Notes: generated by a model from the sequence alone, not told the origin. A stretch of DNA of 64,000 nucleotides from Apoderus coryli (GCA_911728435.2 OU452205.1:7694260-7758259), one strand, 5' to 3'. Shown: positions 43,901-54,615, counted from the stretch's first letter. Numbers and translations: made by a program.

Positions 43901-46900
43901 AATTAAAGGAACAAGTGAGTCTAATAAGTTTGGCACATGCTGCGTAAAATTTTCATCAATTTAAAAGTACCTGTAATTAATTATTAGGTAATGTTTTTCT
44001 ATGAATTATTGGAACTTTTGACTTTTCCTTCCAATAGTATAGTATATACGATCGAAGCAAATGCGACGAGTGCTATAAAAACCATTTCAAAAATTGACTT
44101 TGAGAACTTCTTAAGGTTATAGAAGCACCACCATTCGTTACACTCTAAACTTAGCACATATTCACATATTTCCTAGGTGGTAAAAGAGGTTTCTCCTGTG
44201 GCGTGAGCCATGATCCCCCTTTCTATTACCAACAACGGATGGAAAAAAATATTGAGTATTGCAGGTCAACGCTGTAGTGTAGCGGCTAGTGAATTATAAG
44301 AAAGTAGAGTGTCAGTACGATCATTCTTTTTTTACCCTTCATCCACATTGTTATTGTATGGATGACCTGTGTTCAGATGTTCTGCAATTCGTCATCAAAT
44401 TATATATAATCCAAACTTGAGCAGCATACGAAGATTATCCCGAACGATTTAACCAGGAGCTGTTCAATATTTGCATTAATCGATATCTGTTTTCTATTAC
44501 TATTGCTTTACTTAACAACGGCGGCGGTGCTGGTGATTAACAGTAAATTGTTTCAGGACTTTTCTCTTTGAGAGTGACTAGCGCACGGAAAGTAGTTGAT
44601 CAGGACGATTAAAAATATCTTTTTCTACGACTGTCTTTAAATGCCTTTATTATATTATGTTCAATCATGATTTGACAATGTAGTACATTGTAATGCTGTT
44701 TATCATATATCCGTGCGTAATAATATTTCCCACTAGTTGCTAGGCAACTAGGGATAAAATTTCATTGTGTAATCAATTGTAATGACAAAAGTAGCGGCGG
44801 GCATGAAAAATCACCATAGCAACGCCGAAAGTACAAACACCAAATTGACAGTTTTGGTATTTATAATTAATAATAATTATAATTAAGTATTTCGCTAATT
44901 TCAAAACACATAAACAGTGATAGTGAATATAGTTTAACACCACCTAGTCAATTTAATACTTCTAATTTATCGTATTTAGGCTTATATGCTAACAAGGGTA
45001 AGTTTCGAAAAACAAATATTTTCCTAAAAATTATGTTAAATTTATTCAAAAGTATTAAAACAGTCGTAGAAAAAGTATAGTGTGAAACTCACATGAAATG
45101 ACCATTTCCTACTTGTATGATTTGCAGCACTCGCCTGCGGCTCATGCTGCAAACGATCATACTCGTAGGAAATATATGTCATTTCATGTTCGTTGCACAA
45201 TATACTATTATAGTGACAAAAGAATTTTTTACCTGATACAAGAAGAAGGTATGTGGATTGTCAGATTTATAATGGAGTGACTATATCAAGGCAAATAATC
45301 ACATAAGAATGATGCTATAATGGAGATTACAGTTTCCGTCTCTGAACATGGAACTGTGGCCGTCTTTAATTAAGCCAGGCTCTCCAGTATCAAACAATAT
45401 TTTATTGTAAACTGGACTAAACTAATAAAACAAGCAATAGTACTACCAATAAAATCAAATGAAGCCAAGTATATAGTAGAAAAGCTAGTAATTACCATAC
45501 GGAGCCTTGTAAGCTTCTTCTTCTTCAGAAACTGGGTTGCGTGCATAATATTTATCTTTATTGAGGGAATCTTTATCCTGTTGAGGTGCTGCTCCTGTTA
45601 TATCTAAATTAAAAATACTTTTGCATATATTATTATTCAGGGTGTCGGGCACTGACAACGGAATAGCACAAATTCCTTGGCCTAAAATATGATGATTTAG
45701 GTCAACTTATCTATATACAAAATTGCGTGATTTGGGCGCTAGAGGGATTTAAAAGTGAATATTTTTTTGACGTTTTTTCAAATAAATCGAAAAATATTTA
45801 ATAGATTTTATTCATTTTTTAGAAACGCGTTTGCACCAATAAACTACAGTTTTTTTATTGAAGAAACTCCAATTTCTAAAATTACAGAGTGTTCAAAAGC
45901 TTAGTCACAATTAATTATCTACCCATATTTTTTGTAACGCTCGTATAGTCAATACCAGTTTTTTTCTGTGAATATTTCATTTTATTTAGAAAAACTATTT
46001 ACTTTCTTACAAAATGTTTGTTTGTCAAACAGTTTTGAGACAAAAAAATATTTTCTAAATCCCTACAAGCCTGAATCAGTACTTAGTACATATAAATACG
46101 CAGTTAAAATTCATAGTGACTTAGAGATAAACCGTAAAAAGAAAAAAACGAAATTCTAAATGCAAATCAGGTTAAATGACATTACAATAATATCATGTTT
46201 TTGTATTTGTCAAGGTAATCATAACCACCTTTTAATAAATACTTTTTGCTAAGTTACAATAATTATTAACTACTGGCTCAGGCATGTAAGGATTTAGAAA
46301 ATATTTTTTTATCTCTAAACTGTTTGACAAACTAAAATTTTGTAAGAAAATAAATAGTTTCTAAATACAATGAACTATTCACAGAAAAAAACTGGTATTG
46401 ATTATACGAGGGTTACAAAAAATATGGGTAGATAAGTTATAGTGACTAAGCTTTTAAACACCCTGTAATTCTAGAAATTGGAGTTTCTCCAATAAAAAAC
46501 TGTAATTTATTGGTAATTTTACAAATTGTGGTATCTTCAATAAAAAATTGTAGTTTATTGGTGCAAACGCCTATCTAAAAAATTAATAAAATCTATCAAA
46601 TATTTTTCGATTTATTTGAAAAGAAATATTCACTTTTAAAGCCTTCTAGCGCACAAACCAAGCAATTTTGTATATAGATAAATTGACCTAAATCATAATA
46701 TTTTCGGCCAAGGAGTTTGTGCTATTCTGTTGTACATGTCATTTCCGGACACCCTGTATATTATTTATTATACTTATAAGCATACGTAAAAATGTAACCT
46801 CTAGGTATTTAATAGAAATTCCATTTCCAGTTTTATTTTTAGTAGTAGATTTAAATTTAAACTGTTTAAGAAAAAAGGAAAAAAATATTTTACATGTTTA

Positions 46901-47491
46901 TCTTTGTTAATAAGTTTAAGTTAAAAATATAAACATTACTGTGTGCGTATATTTCGTACCTCATTGTACTCATCAGGCCGATATGCCACTGGATATTTTG
47001 CTTCTAATACACTTTAAGAATTATTATAAAGTTTAATTTTTGAGTGCATTAAATTTCTTATAAATAAGTTTTCTTACAGCGAAGAATTTTTTTGGGTTAT
47101 AAAATAAATAATAAATAAAATACCAGTCGAACATATCAAAATTCAATGGATAACATGTAAAACTTACCCCAATATTCTGTTAACCAAGGTTTCGCACAGT
47201 ATGTGATTTGGTCACAAGCAAACATTCAGACAAACATGACTGTTTTGTCTGAATGTTTGCTTATATTATGATTTATTGACTAAACTTGATCGTGCAATAA
47301 AAGTTAGGTCATAGAATTTTGTGATACTTAAACAAACTATTATCCCTTAAATTTCGATATGTTTATCTGAATACATATTATACTATAAGCTGTTCATTTT
47401 AAATTTGTTTCTTACTGCGACCGTTATTGCATTCTGCACCTCCATAAAAATGTACGACAATGACACATAATAACACAACATTTGTATTCAT
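40982..47491 (-). CDS. Small secreted protein B, 125 aa, four exons
   Basis: Exons 47491-47416, 45603-45496, 43574-43443 and 41043-40982; three GT-AG introns, all phase 1. Exon 1 is a signal peptide (MNTNVVLLCVIVV..., likely cut before ECNNGR). Exon 2 is polar with a sequon (NIT) and EEEE, like a propeptide. Exon 3 is Gly/Ala-rich (SGGFAGANLVGLGG, VMGPVR) and closely matches exon 3 of gene C. Exon 4 is basic (PSKRRMGD). AATAAA lies at 40950-40945. TATA is at 47560-47551 with a TCAGT initiator about 40 nt further on. The introns hold MITEs, a foldback element, a mariner relic and a retroelement fragment. Function unknown; a processed secreted peptide is likely. Confidence 0.8.
41330..41950 (-). 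pseudogene. Mariner-like transposase remnant
   Basis: On minus, over two frames: VNVFGAIV, GPYFFDGHLN, LQLDGAPAHF (second catalytic Asp region), RDYLNSKFPNRWIGRGG, WPARSPDITPLDFFLSGY (third catalytic region), and a C terminus ending GRHFEHLL. Multiple stops and at least two frameshifts. It sits in the last intron of gene B. Confidence 0.7.
42779..43224 (-). mobile_element. Short copy of the RNase H-bearing non-LTR element
   Basis: Matches the last 445 bp of the element at 21690-22852, including the 3' UTR and poly(A) (T-run 42779-42797). It is 5'-truncated inside the region after RNase H. Only a few differences (Asn-Lys/Arg, Cys-Arg/Lys, Val/Gly) separate the two, so both insertions are young. 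The predicted 137-codon frame from 43282 is flanking sequence fused to the element's C terminus. Confidence 0.92.
43500..44618. other. Intron 2 of gene B, left of MITE M3
   Basis: Beyond the exon at 43443-43574 nothing was recognised in this stretch. The ORF at 43509-43697 overlaps the exon on the other strand and is not supported. Confidence 0.4.
44619..45075 (+). mobile_element. MITE of the CTTTTTCTAC family, copy M3
   Basis: Inverted termini CTTTTTCTACGACTGT...TTAA (left) and TTAAAACAGTCGTAGAAAAAG (right, 45056-45075). TAT flanks both sides (44616-44618, 45076-45078). The right terminus matches the right end of the tyrosine-recombinase element (CTTTTTCTAC, two differing bases, CTGTTTT). 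It lies in intron 2 of gene B. Confidence 0.85.
45092..45188. repeat. 97-bp hairpin beside MITE M3
   Basis: CATGAAATGACCATTTCCTAC...ATTTGCAGCA pairs with TGCTGCAAACGATCATACTCGTAGG...ATTTCATG around a GC-rich centre (CTCGCCTGCGGC). A shrunken version flanks M1 (35800-35840), so the hairpin travels with the MITE family. Confidence 0.7.
45638..46756. mobile_element. 1119-bp foldback element in intron 1 of gene B
   Basis: Arms 45638 to about 46090 and about 46265 to 46756 are inverted copies nearly end to end, sharing GAATAGCACAAA(T/C)TCCTTGGCC, AAATATTCACTTTTAAA-type blocks, TTTATTGGTGCAAACG and AAAAAAATATTTTCTAAATCC. Termini are CAGGGTGTC(G/C)GG, the mariner-type end. The centre is about 175 bp. 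A transcript of gene B would contain a double-stranded hairpin of about 450 bp until this intron is removed. Confidence 0.9.
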
Positions 47492-49090
47492 GTTGGCCTG
47501 GTGTAATACTGATACTGAAAATGTGTTTTATTTATTAAAATAACTACATATTTTTTATAACAATAATCAAATAATTCAATTAAGATAAAAATTGCTGGAT
47601 CAGTTTTCAACAAAAAATATACTGTAAGACTAAATAAACGTGCCGCTATAGAAAGTATATACGACAATGATATGCAAACAGTTGCATTCCAACCGTCTGT
47701 TAGTATAAAGTATTTGTTAAATTACCACTGTCAATGGCTTTAGCTGTATAATATACAATCTAGGCACTCCATGTCTTCTAGAAGTAAACGCGTCATCATA
47801 CTTCATGCAGGTGGCAAAAATTGATTTGGTCGGAATGCGTTGTTATTATCTGCTGAAAATATGAGCGAATCCTCTACAGATTATCATGAAGATATCAATG
47901 CTCAATTATTTGAAAAATGGATGGCTGAACAACTGCTATCAAACATTCCGAGTAAATCTAGTATTGTCCATTGAAATTCCTAGTATGTCCCAATACCAAA
48001 AAACAAAGATATTATTAATTTTATAAACAATTAACTATTTCTAAAGCAAAGTCGACAAAGAAAGAATTACTTGATACAATAAAATAATATCATCATTATT
48101 TCAAACAGCAAATATATGTATATGTAAATTTGCTAAAATAATGATACGCCCAAACTTGATTGATGTTGAGTTTGGCAACGAGTACTCGTAACCGTACAGG
48201 AAACGAAAAATGCTTCCCGGAACCCGTATCGCCTGTCGCGCTTGCGTCACACAATATTTACAGTGGTTCGGTAATGTTCAGCTTTTTCTACTAAGTATTG
48301 TATATTTACCTAAAACTTTTATTCGGGAAATTTAAAAATTAATTATTAATTCCCGTTAACACGAAACCAGTATCGATTTTATAGCAAGTGTATTTTATTT
48401 TTTATTACTGATTTTTATTATTATTTCATCAAAAATTGATTTATCGGTATTAAAATGAAACACTATTTATAACATGGAAAAATATTAATGCAAAATTGGT
48501 TTCAGGATTAACAAAAGTTATTGTTAAGAACAACTTTTAAATAAATTTTCAAAATACAGTCCACCTAATTTAAGTGAGTATCTAATTGCATTTTAAACAA
48601 CTCAGAGTTTGCCACAGTAATAATTAAATCGACTGAACAGCACTTGATATTTATTTTGTATTGCAATATTATACAGTTTATGTTTAAGCGTTTGCACTAA
48701 AAATAATCAGAACTGAAGTCGGTCCAAAAACATGAGCCGTACCTTCCTGTCTATCTCTCTATATTTAAGAATTTTCGCTGATACCTATGTCGGAATAGAA
48801 AAACATTTTGTAAAAAATCCGTGTCGCTCTTGCTTCGAAAACATAAAGATCAATTAAAGTGATATTGAATAAACTATCCCATAAATTAAATTAGAACGTT
48901 TATGGGGTATTCGCTTCCACAAAAGGGGGTTTAGGTTAGCCCAAAAATGTGAATTTCACACATTCAAAACGCCTAATATTTTTACTTCCTCTATAATGCA
49001 TTGTGAAAATTATATTTCGAGGATGATATGGTGTGATAATTGGTGAGACTATAAAAATAAGAACCAATCGATATTGAACAAATTAAGTAA
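46757..49090. other. Mostly non-coding; contains exon 1 of gene B
   Basis: Apart from exon 1 and promoter of gene B (47416-47560) no feature was recognised. A 16-bp inverted repeat lies at 47217-47262 (AAACATTCAGACAAACA ... TGTTTTGTCTGAATGTTT). Confidence 0.4.
47551..47560 (-). promoter_or_regulatory. TATA box of gene B
   Basis: TTATAAAAAA on minus, 60 to 70 nt upstream of the ATG at 47491. A TCAGTATCAGT initiator-like sequence follows at about 47520-47508. Confidence 0.6.
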
Positions 49091-49099
49091 GTTGGTCAA

Positions 49100-49616
49100 C
49101 TTCATGTTCCTGCTAGGCTTGTGAGGGGCTCTCATCTATTTCATGAGGCTTTGCACCGCACCAATTATGCTCGAAATGGCTTTGTCGTTAGAGCATCCCA
49201 TTTTGGCTAATCAGTAACCTCATTTCCATTTATTTTCTTCATTCAGCGAGTTTCTTGAGATTTTGGGTGAAGATTTTCGAATGGACATTCAGGCTTGAGC
49301 CCATTATGATTATGCATTGCGAACGGCCCTTGAGTATATTTGTGTATGTTGCAGTTTTTATGTACAGTGTCATTATTTGAGCCATATTTTATAAGTCCTA
49401 GGTCGGAGTTCGATTTTTAAATTGATTCTGCACTAAAATTTATGAAATATTTCATAGTTCTGTGGAGTCGGTTATTTTTTCCTCATTGTTTTAGAATTGC
49501 ATTATACTTTAGGTTAGGTTTCAACATGTATTGTATTGTATTGTATGTATTGTTGATTGAAGTTGTTTCTTTTTTAGTATTGGACTTTGTCCGTAAATAA
49601 ATAAATAATACTTAAA
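49100..49616 (+). pseudogene. Jockey-type non-LTR 3' end, decayed
   Basis: On plus VPARLVRGSHLF and HEALHRTNYARNGFV resemble the C terminus of Jockey-type reverse transcriptase proteins; several stops follow. The segment ends GTCCGTAAATAAATAAATAA (49589-49608), a typical 3' tail of this group. Confidence 0.5.
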
Positions 49617-49820
49617 CGTGTTACTAGGCAGTGTCCCTCATTGAAGTAACTAGAGTCAGAAATATATACGATATATTTTCAAAATGTCAAAAACTATTTG
49701 TGGTACTCTATATAATTTTAGCAACTAGTTATGTAGGTTTCTGGTAAATAAAACACAGATGCGTATTAATTTATTCCTTTATATTTGGCGATTATGAGGT
49801 AGTTCAATCAATTTTATAGT

Positions 49821-50036
49821 TTATCCAATATGTATTGGTGGTGGAGCATTCTCTGAAAAAAAATTATATTAATTAGATCCAGGAAGATTTAATTTATAAC
49901 TGAGTACCTTTTCGAACTGGACCTAATACTTTTCCTCCTAAACCTGCAAAGTTGGCACCAGCAAATCCTCCTGATCCCAAGGCAGCACCATCCGATACAG
50001 AACTGCCTCTGTGTATACCAATAATTTTTGGAATAC
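49821..50036 (-). CDS. Small secreted protein C, two 3' exons (5' end not found)
   Basis: Exon 50036-49908 (129 nt, phase 1 at both ends) encodes IPKIIGIHRGSS, then SGGFAGANFAGLGG and VLGPVRK. Its Gly-rich part is identical to gene B exon 3 at about 20 of 29 positions. The last exon 49852-49821 encodes ENAPPPIHIG and TAA; AATAAA lies at 49775-49770. No signal-peptide exon could be found before gene D; a Penelope-like insertion fills much of that gap. The exons may use the first exon of gene D by alternative splicing (the phase fits), or the gene may have lost its start. Confidence 0.65.
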
Positions 50037-50089
50037 CTACATATAAATAAAATAAGTATTTTAAGTGTACCTCTGATATTTACCATGTT

Positions 50090-50480
50090 GGCCACATCTG
50101 CGTGCCTGGAAAGTAACAGAACGAGGCACGTCAGCTTTGATTTATGTTTAGCAATTTTTAGCCTCACCAAATGTCACAACCAAAAGTGGATAAAGAGGCA
50201 AAAATCTGCATTTTCTCAAACATTTTCTTATGGTACCCCACACATGTGAGACATCATTGTACTCAAGACAACAGCAGCAACTCAAAAATGCCCTATAAGA
50301 AATAGGGGTTGTCATTTGAAACAAACATGACTTAGATGGTGGCGCCGCTATGCTACTGCCTTGGGATCAAATACGTGGGCTACAATATTGCTAAACAAAT
50401 CAAAGCTGACGTGTATCTGCTTGTCCTTTGAAAATTTACCATTTTGAAAATAATCTCTGGTTCGGTTACTTTACAGACTG
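50090..50480 (-). repeat. Dispersed repeat, copy 2 (partner 3160-3660)
   Basis: Reverse complement matches 3160-3660 in block order. ORFs on either strand within it are not genes. Confidence 0.55.
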
Positions 50481-50884
50481 TATATTAATAACTCACTTGA
50501 ACGCCCACATATTGGGTAGAATTCGGGTTGACTTCAGATTGAAGTCGAAACAAGGAAGTCAAAAATTACTTCTTGCTCTCTGATCTATTATTTTACTATA
50601 AGTAATTTAAAAAGTAATAAAACATTGGTTTTGTGTCATAAAAAAATAATTGCTTTTTATCTGAAAATTAAGCAACAAAAGTGTTTCTTTAACTACGCAT
50701 TTTAACTTCATGATTTTGATTGATATAGACAACTGTTCATCTTTGAGTAGTATTAGATACTAAAGCTCATTATTTGGGAATTTCGCCACTATTTACAATG
50801 CTGAATGTTAAGCACACAAAAGTAATCATTTCCGATTATGTTAAAAAAAGTTGGATAAAACTTAATATAAACAAAAGCGTAAAT

Positions 50885-50950
50885 TAAAAAACTGATCTTT
50901 ATGGAGTGCCAACATTTCAGGAACCAAACTGTTCCCGTCGTCAGAGGATA
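50885..50950 (-). ncRNA. Hammerhead relic at the end of a Penelope-like element
   Basis: On minus: CTGACGA (50944-50938; CTGATGA with one change), stem II GGAAC...GTTCC, GAAA (50918-50915), then TGTTGGC. It sits just downstream of the element's GIY-YIG region. The core change should abolish cleavage. Confidence 0.5.
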
Positions 50951-51990
50951 AAAACAATAATATTTAATTTCTCTTTTCACTAAATGTTAGATCAACAATT
51001 TTCGCATATTGACATTTGTCAACAAATCAATTTGAAGTTTGTGATAAATAAGGTAATCTAGTTTATACTTGGTGTTTGAACTATACAATATTGAACCAAA
51101 TTCTATCAATATCCATAGAAAAATCTGAGAGGCATTGTTGCTCAACCTTTATGATTCTAATAGTTTCTTTTAATTTCCTTTTTGTAGAGTTAGATTCGAG
51201 ATCTAGAATTTCGACATTGTCCCATAGAATCCTATGACCTGTTTGATACGCGTGTTCGGCTATGTTAGATTTGTGAAATTCCCTTCTCCTAATGTAGTCT
51301 TGGTGTTCTTTTCCTCTAACTTTCAGTGGCCTGCCTGTTTCTCCAATTTAATATCTGTTACAATCACATGGAATTTTGTAAATGCAATTTTTAATTTTTT
51401 TGATTTTCATTTTCAAGTTTAGTTATTGTTAAAATTGAACGAAGGGTATTTTCTGTTTTGAAAATTGTTCGAATGTTAAATCTATTACCTATTCTTTTTA
51501 TTTTATCTGAAAGACCTTTAATGTAAGGGATTTTTAGACTTGCTATTTGTATTGTGTTATTTTGAATATGCCTAGGATGGTCTATCTCGTAGAACATTCT
51601 ATTAGTAAAATCTCCGGATAGTTATTTTTAATGAGTGCTGTTTTAATGTATTCATTCTCTCGTAGTATAGATTCTCTATCGTTACAAAGTGTTTTGCTCT
51701 ATCTACTAGACATTTAACTATTCCCTTTTTAACAGTTGTATGATGGTTTCAGTTAAAATTCAAATATCTATCTGTGTGTCTTTTCTTCCTATATATCTCG
51801 GTCTTGAAGGAATTATTACTTTTAATTACTAAAATATCTAGGAAAGGTACCTAATTTGTTATTTTCTTCTATTTCAATAGTGAATTAAATTGTTGGTTCT
51901 TTACAAGTTATAGAAGTTAAAAAATGTTCTAATTCATTTTGATTATGTGGCTAGTGTTAGATACATTACTTAGAACAACCTTATTGAATT
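50951..51990 (-). pseudogene. Penelope-like element, C-terminal half, degenerate
   Basis: Minus strand: reverse-transcriptase thumb region (LGTFLDILVIKSNN, YRKKRHTDRYLNFN, TVKKGIVKCLVDRA; about 51900-51670), then a GIY-YIG endonuclease-like region (IPCDCNRY, IGETGRPLKVRGKEHQDY, SNIAEHAYQTGH, about 51390-51120). Stops and frameshifts are frequent. Together these identify a Penelope-like retroelement; the catalytic reverse-transcriptase core is missing. It lies between genes C and D. Confidence 0.75.
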
Positions 51991-52217
51991 AAATGAAAAC
52001 TCGTAAAATTATTGAAACTATTAAAGTTGGCCAACCAAAGACACTAGTTTGTCAGAAATATGAAAATGGTATTCTTGCAGATATACTTGGATAAAGATAT
52101 TTGAATATATTTGTTATTTTCTTCTTTATTTATCTATCTAAATTTAAAACTCAATTTTAGTAATTAAAAAGTAATGTTTATTGCAATATTTTGAAATGAA
52201 TATTACACCTCATTCTC

Positions 52218-53641
52218 TTATTGGTCAACATTAAAGAAATCTACATTTAATCCACTAAAACCGAGTCCCGAAATGACTCTGGCTATAAACGAGTGTGATC
52301 CCTTTTTGGAAGAAGCTGGTGGTTTGGTTGTAGTTGGGTTACCTATAATAAATATAGGAGGAGATTATGATTTTTTTTATTGACGACAAATAATAATAAC
52401 TTTTTATTGTAGAATAGTAAGCATCAATCCGGAACCGCCCCATGGGTCAGTGGACCGAATTTCGGATAATTTCTAAAAATATTTAATTGATCTAAAGACC
52501 ACTAACAATAATTATTTAAAACATTATTTAAATACATACGAATTAATCTAGTTTTTACTAGCTACATTTTTTATACTTATTTTTTTCTTTCTGTATCAAA
52601 AATTAAAAAAATCATGACTTACTTGCGGCAGGTGATTTTGCGGTAGATGTAGTGGTCGCATCTTTAAAAAATAAAATGTTTAATTAAATATTGGTGTTCT
52701 TACGTGGGGCTACACTTATACTGCTCCCTTTAGTATAAGGATAGATTGTAAACAACAATTTAAAAATAAACTGAACCTGGCTGTATGCTATGAAAGTCGC
52801 AAGAGCCATATAAAAGTTAGTACTCGCTTAGTCAGTTCTAAAGGGTCCGTTACATTAGGCGAATTAAGTCGCTACTCGCCCGCTAGTGAACGAGTTCAAA
52901 CTCGTAGAGTGGTTTGCAATTACATACAGCAATTAAAAACGCAGTTGCGCTGGTCGCTCTGTTTATTTTATTATGGTAAATTGGTCAATTCCCTCAATTC
53001 CGTGCAAAATGAAGTGGAACGCAAACAATATCTCAGATTTTTTCAAAATATACGAACAATATCCTGTGTTGTGGAATATTAAACATAAGGATTAATGCAA
53101 TGTGAAACTAAAAGATCAACTGATCTGCAATTCTCGACGTAATGCAAGAGCAACAACTATAATCCTGCCCGTACTACTTCGTCCGCGATGTCTTCCGACT
53201 ACCTGCAACGATTTTACCAAGAACTGTATTTTACACTTGACGACTTTGCTCGCTAGACACTAAAATATCCGGGAATAGCGACGCGAGCGGCGAGTATGTT
53301 ATTACACTTAGCTTTTTTAGTCGCCGCTACTAAATTCGCCAGCGACTAGCTAGTAAATTCGCCTAATGTAACGGACCCTTTACTATAAAAAAAGTCATAC
53401 GAATTAATCTAGTTTTTACTAGCTACATTTTGTATACTTATTTTTTTCTTTCTGTATCAAAAATTAAAAAAATTCATCACTTACTTGCGGCAGGTGGCTT
53501 TTCGCTAGATGTAGTGTTCTCTGTAATATATTATTTTCAAAAATAAAATAAAGTGTTTAATTAAATATTGGTGTTCTTACCTGCGGCAGATGCAGCACAT
53601 GCTAAGATAACTGTTATGAGAAACACAATTTTCAAATCCAT
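52218..53641 (-). CDS. Small secreted mucin-like protein D, 86 aa, four exons
   Basis: Exons 53641-53581, 53520-53485 (36 nt), 52661-52623 (39 nt), 52342-52218; all introns GT-AG, phase 1. Exon 1 is a signal peptide (MDLKIVFLITVILACAASA, cut near residue 19). Exons 2 and 3 are near-duplicates encoding Thr/Ser/Pro repeats (ENTTSSEKPPAA, NATTTSTAKSPAA) with N-glycosylation sequons; exon 4 adds one more repeat and then GSHSFIARVISGLGFSG...NVDQ, related to protein A. The middle looks like an O-glycosylated linker. TATA is at 53692-53681, AATAAA at 52182-52177. Intron 2 carries a MITE. Function unknown. Confidence 0.85.
52537..52710 (-). repeat. Duplicated exon-intron module (exon 3), partner 53395-53585
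   Basis: CGAATTAATCTAGTTTTTAC, TTTCTGTATCAAAAATTAA and TTAATTAAATATTGGTGTTC occur around both small exons. The exons themselves share CACTACATCTA and CACCTGCCGCAA. One module arose by tandem duplication; a MITE later separated them. Confidence 0.85.
52841..53380. mobile_element. 540-bp DNA transposon remnant, TIR AAGGGTCCGTTACATTAGGC
   Basis: Terminal inverted repeats of about 26 bp (AAGGGTCCGTTACATTAGGC and on) at 52841 and, inverted, ending 53380; TA on both sides. It contains a MADF-domain relic, a partner of PIF/Harbinger-type transposases, so it is probably a deletion derivative of that superfamily. It lies in intron 2 of gene D. Confidence 0.85.
53009..53130 (+). pseudogene. MADF domain relic
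   Basis: MKWNANNISDFFKIYEQYPV and LWNIKHKD, then TAA where the domain usually has Tyr, then CNVKLKDQ. This is the first helix region of a MADF DNA-binding domain. About one third of a domain survives. Confidence 0.5.
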
Positions 53642-53680
53642 TCTGAATGACTACTAACTTGTAATATCACACATTTTGTT

Positions 53681-53692
53681 CAAATATATACT
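53681..53692 (-). promoter_or_regulatory. TATA box of gene D
   Basis: TATATATTTG on minus about 40 to 50 nt upstream of the ATG at 53641. Confidence 0.55.
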
Positions 53693-53699
53693 AACTTTG

Positions 53700-54422
53700 A
53701 AACGACATAACCGTGAGACCAACAATAGACTGGACCTAGTAAACTAACATAAAATAGCATATTAAAATGTATTTATTACTTTTATTTAAATGACAATTAA
53801 AATCACAAAAACCTATTTTTAATTAGAATTATGTTGGAATGGCAAGACATATCGTCAAAGTATTATTGTAAGTTATAGGAGAGTTTTTGTACATTATATA
53901 TGTGAATAAAAATTTACTGCAATAATATTACGTTAATCGCAGAATTGCGTATTTTAAATTTATCTTCGTAATTGGTCTGGAATGAAATGTTTTAAATTAT
54001 TCTATGAAAATCAACCAAGAATGGTTGTGCTGGGCAATTATATTATATTTTTAAAAAGCTATAATAAAACTGTCACACCATTCTTTACTGTGGATAGTTC
54101 GCAGACGTAAATATCTGCAAAACAAAAGATCTGCTTTTTGAAAATCGATTAAATTATTACGTGGACATAAACGCCAATGCGTTTGAAGAATACTTCGAAC
54201 GGATGATTCCCGAGAGATGCCTATAGCGATTGATAACGTTAAGTTATCACCCAAAAATAAAAGTGAAAGCACTAGTTTTTGGATAAAAAAAGATACAGGA
54301 AAATATATGCAATAAAAACGTAATAACATTTAATTGACAACAATGGAAGTCTCTGCTAGTGTCTTTTATTACGAGCGTGCGGTAAAGTGCACTTTTCCGC
54401 ATTCAGTGCTGTAATAGTATAT
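53700..54422. other. Intergenic stretch upstream of gene D
   Basis: No gene recognised; the ORF at 54051-54329 has no domain. 54385-54420 (GTAAAGTGCACTTTTCCGC ... GTAATAG) may be part of the outer hairpin region of the tyrosine-recombinase element. Confidence 0.35.
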
Positions 54423-54544
54423 TACATAACATGGGCTGTAAATGATATTTTACATGCGAGTGACTAGTTTGCCAACGAGCCGCGAAGCGGCGAGTGGGGC
54501 AATAGTCTCGAGCATGGAAAATTATTTACAGCTCGAGTTATGTA
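54423..54544. repeat. Long hairpin flanking the tyrosine-recombinase element
   Basis: Arms 54423-54473 and 54496-54544 pair over blocks ACATAAC, GCTGTAAAT, CATGC and GACTA with some mismatches. The tip contains GCCGCGAAGCGGC, itself a small hairpin. It is joined by TACTATAC to the terminus CTTTTTCTAC, the same order (hairpin, ACTATA-type spacer, terminus) as beside MITEs M1 and M3. Confidence 0.7.
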
Positions 54545-54615
54545 CTATACTTTTTCTACAACTTTGCTACAGGAATTTAGATTCTTATAATTGACATTTT
54601 TTTTTTATGTAATCG

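Noticed and set aside
50028..50249. 73-codon plus-strand ORF
   Set aside because: Overlaps the antisense of gene C exon 3 and a dispersed repeat.
50490..50600. Candidate upstream exon for gene C (donor GTGAGT, frame reading QPEFYPICGRS)
   Set aside because: The only acceptor AG gives the wrong phase, and the frame is preceded at once by a stop.
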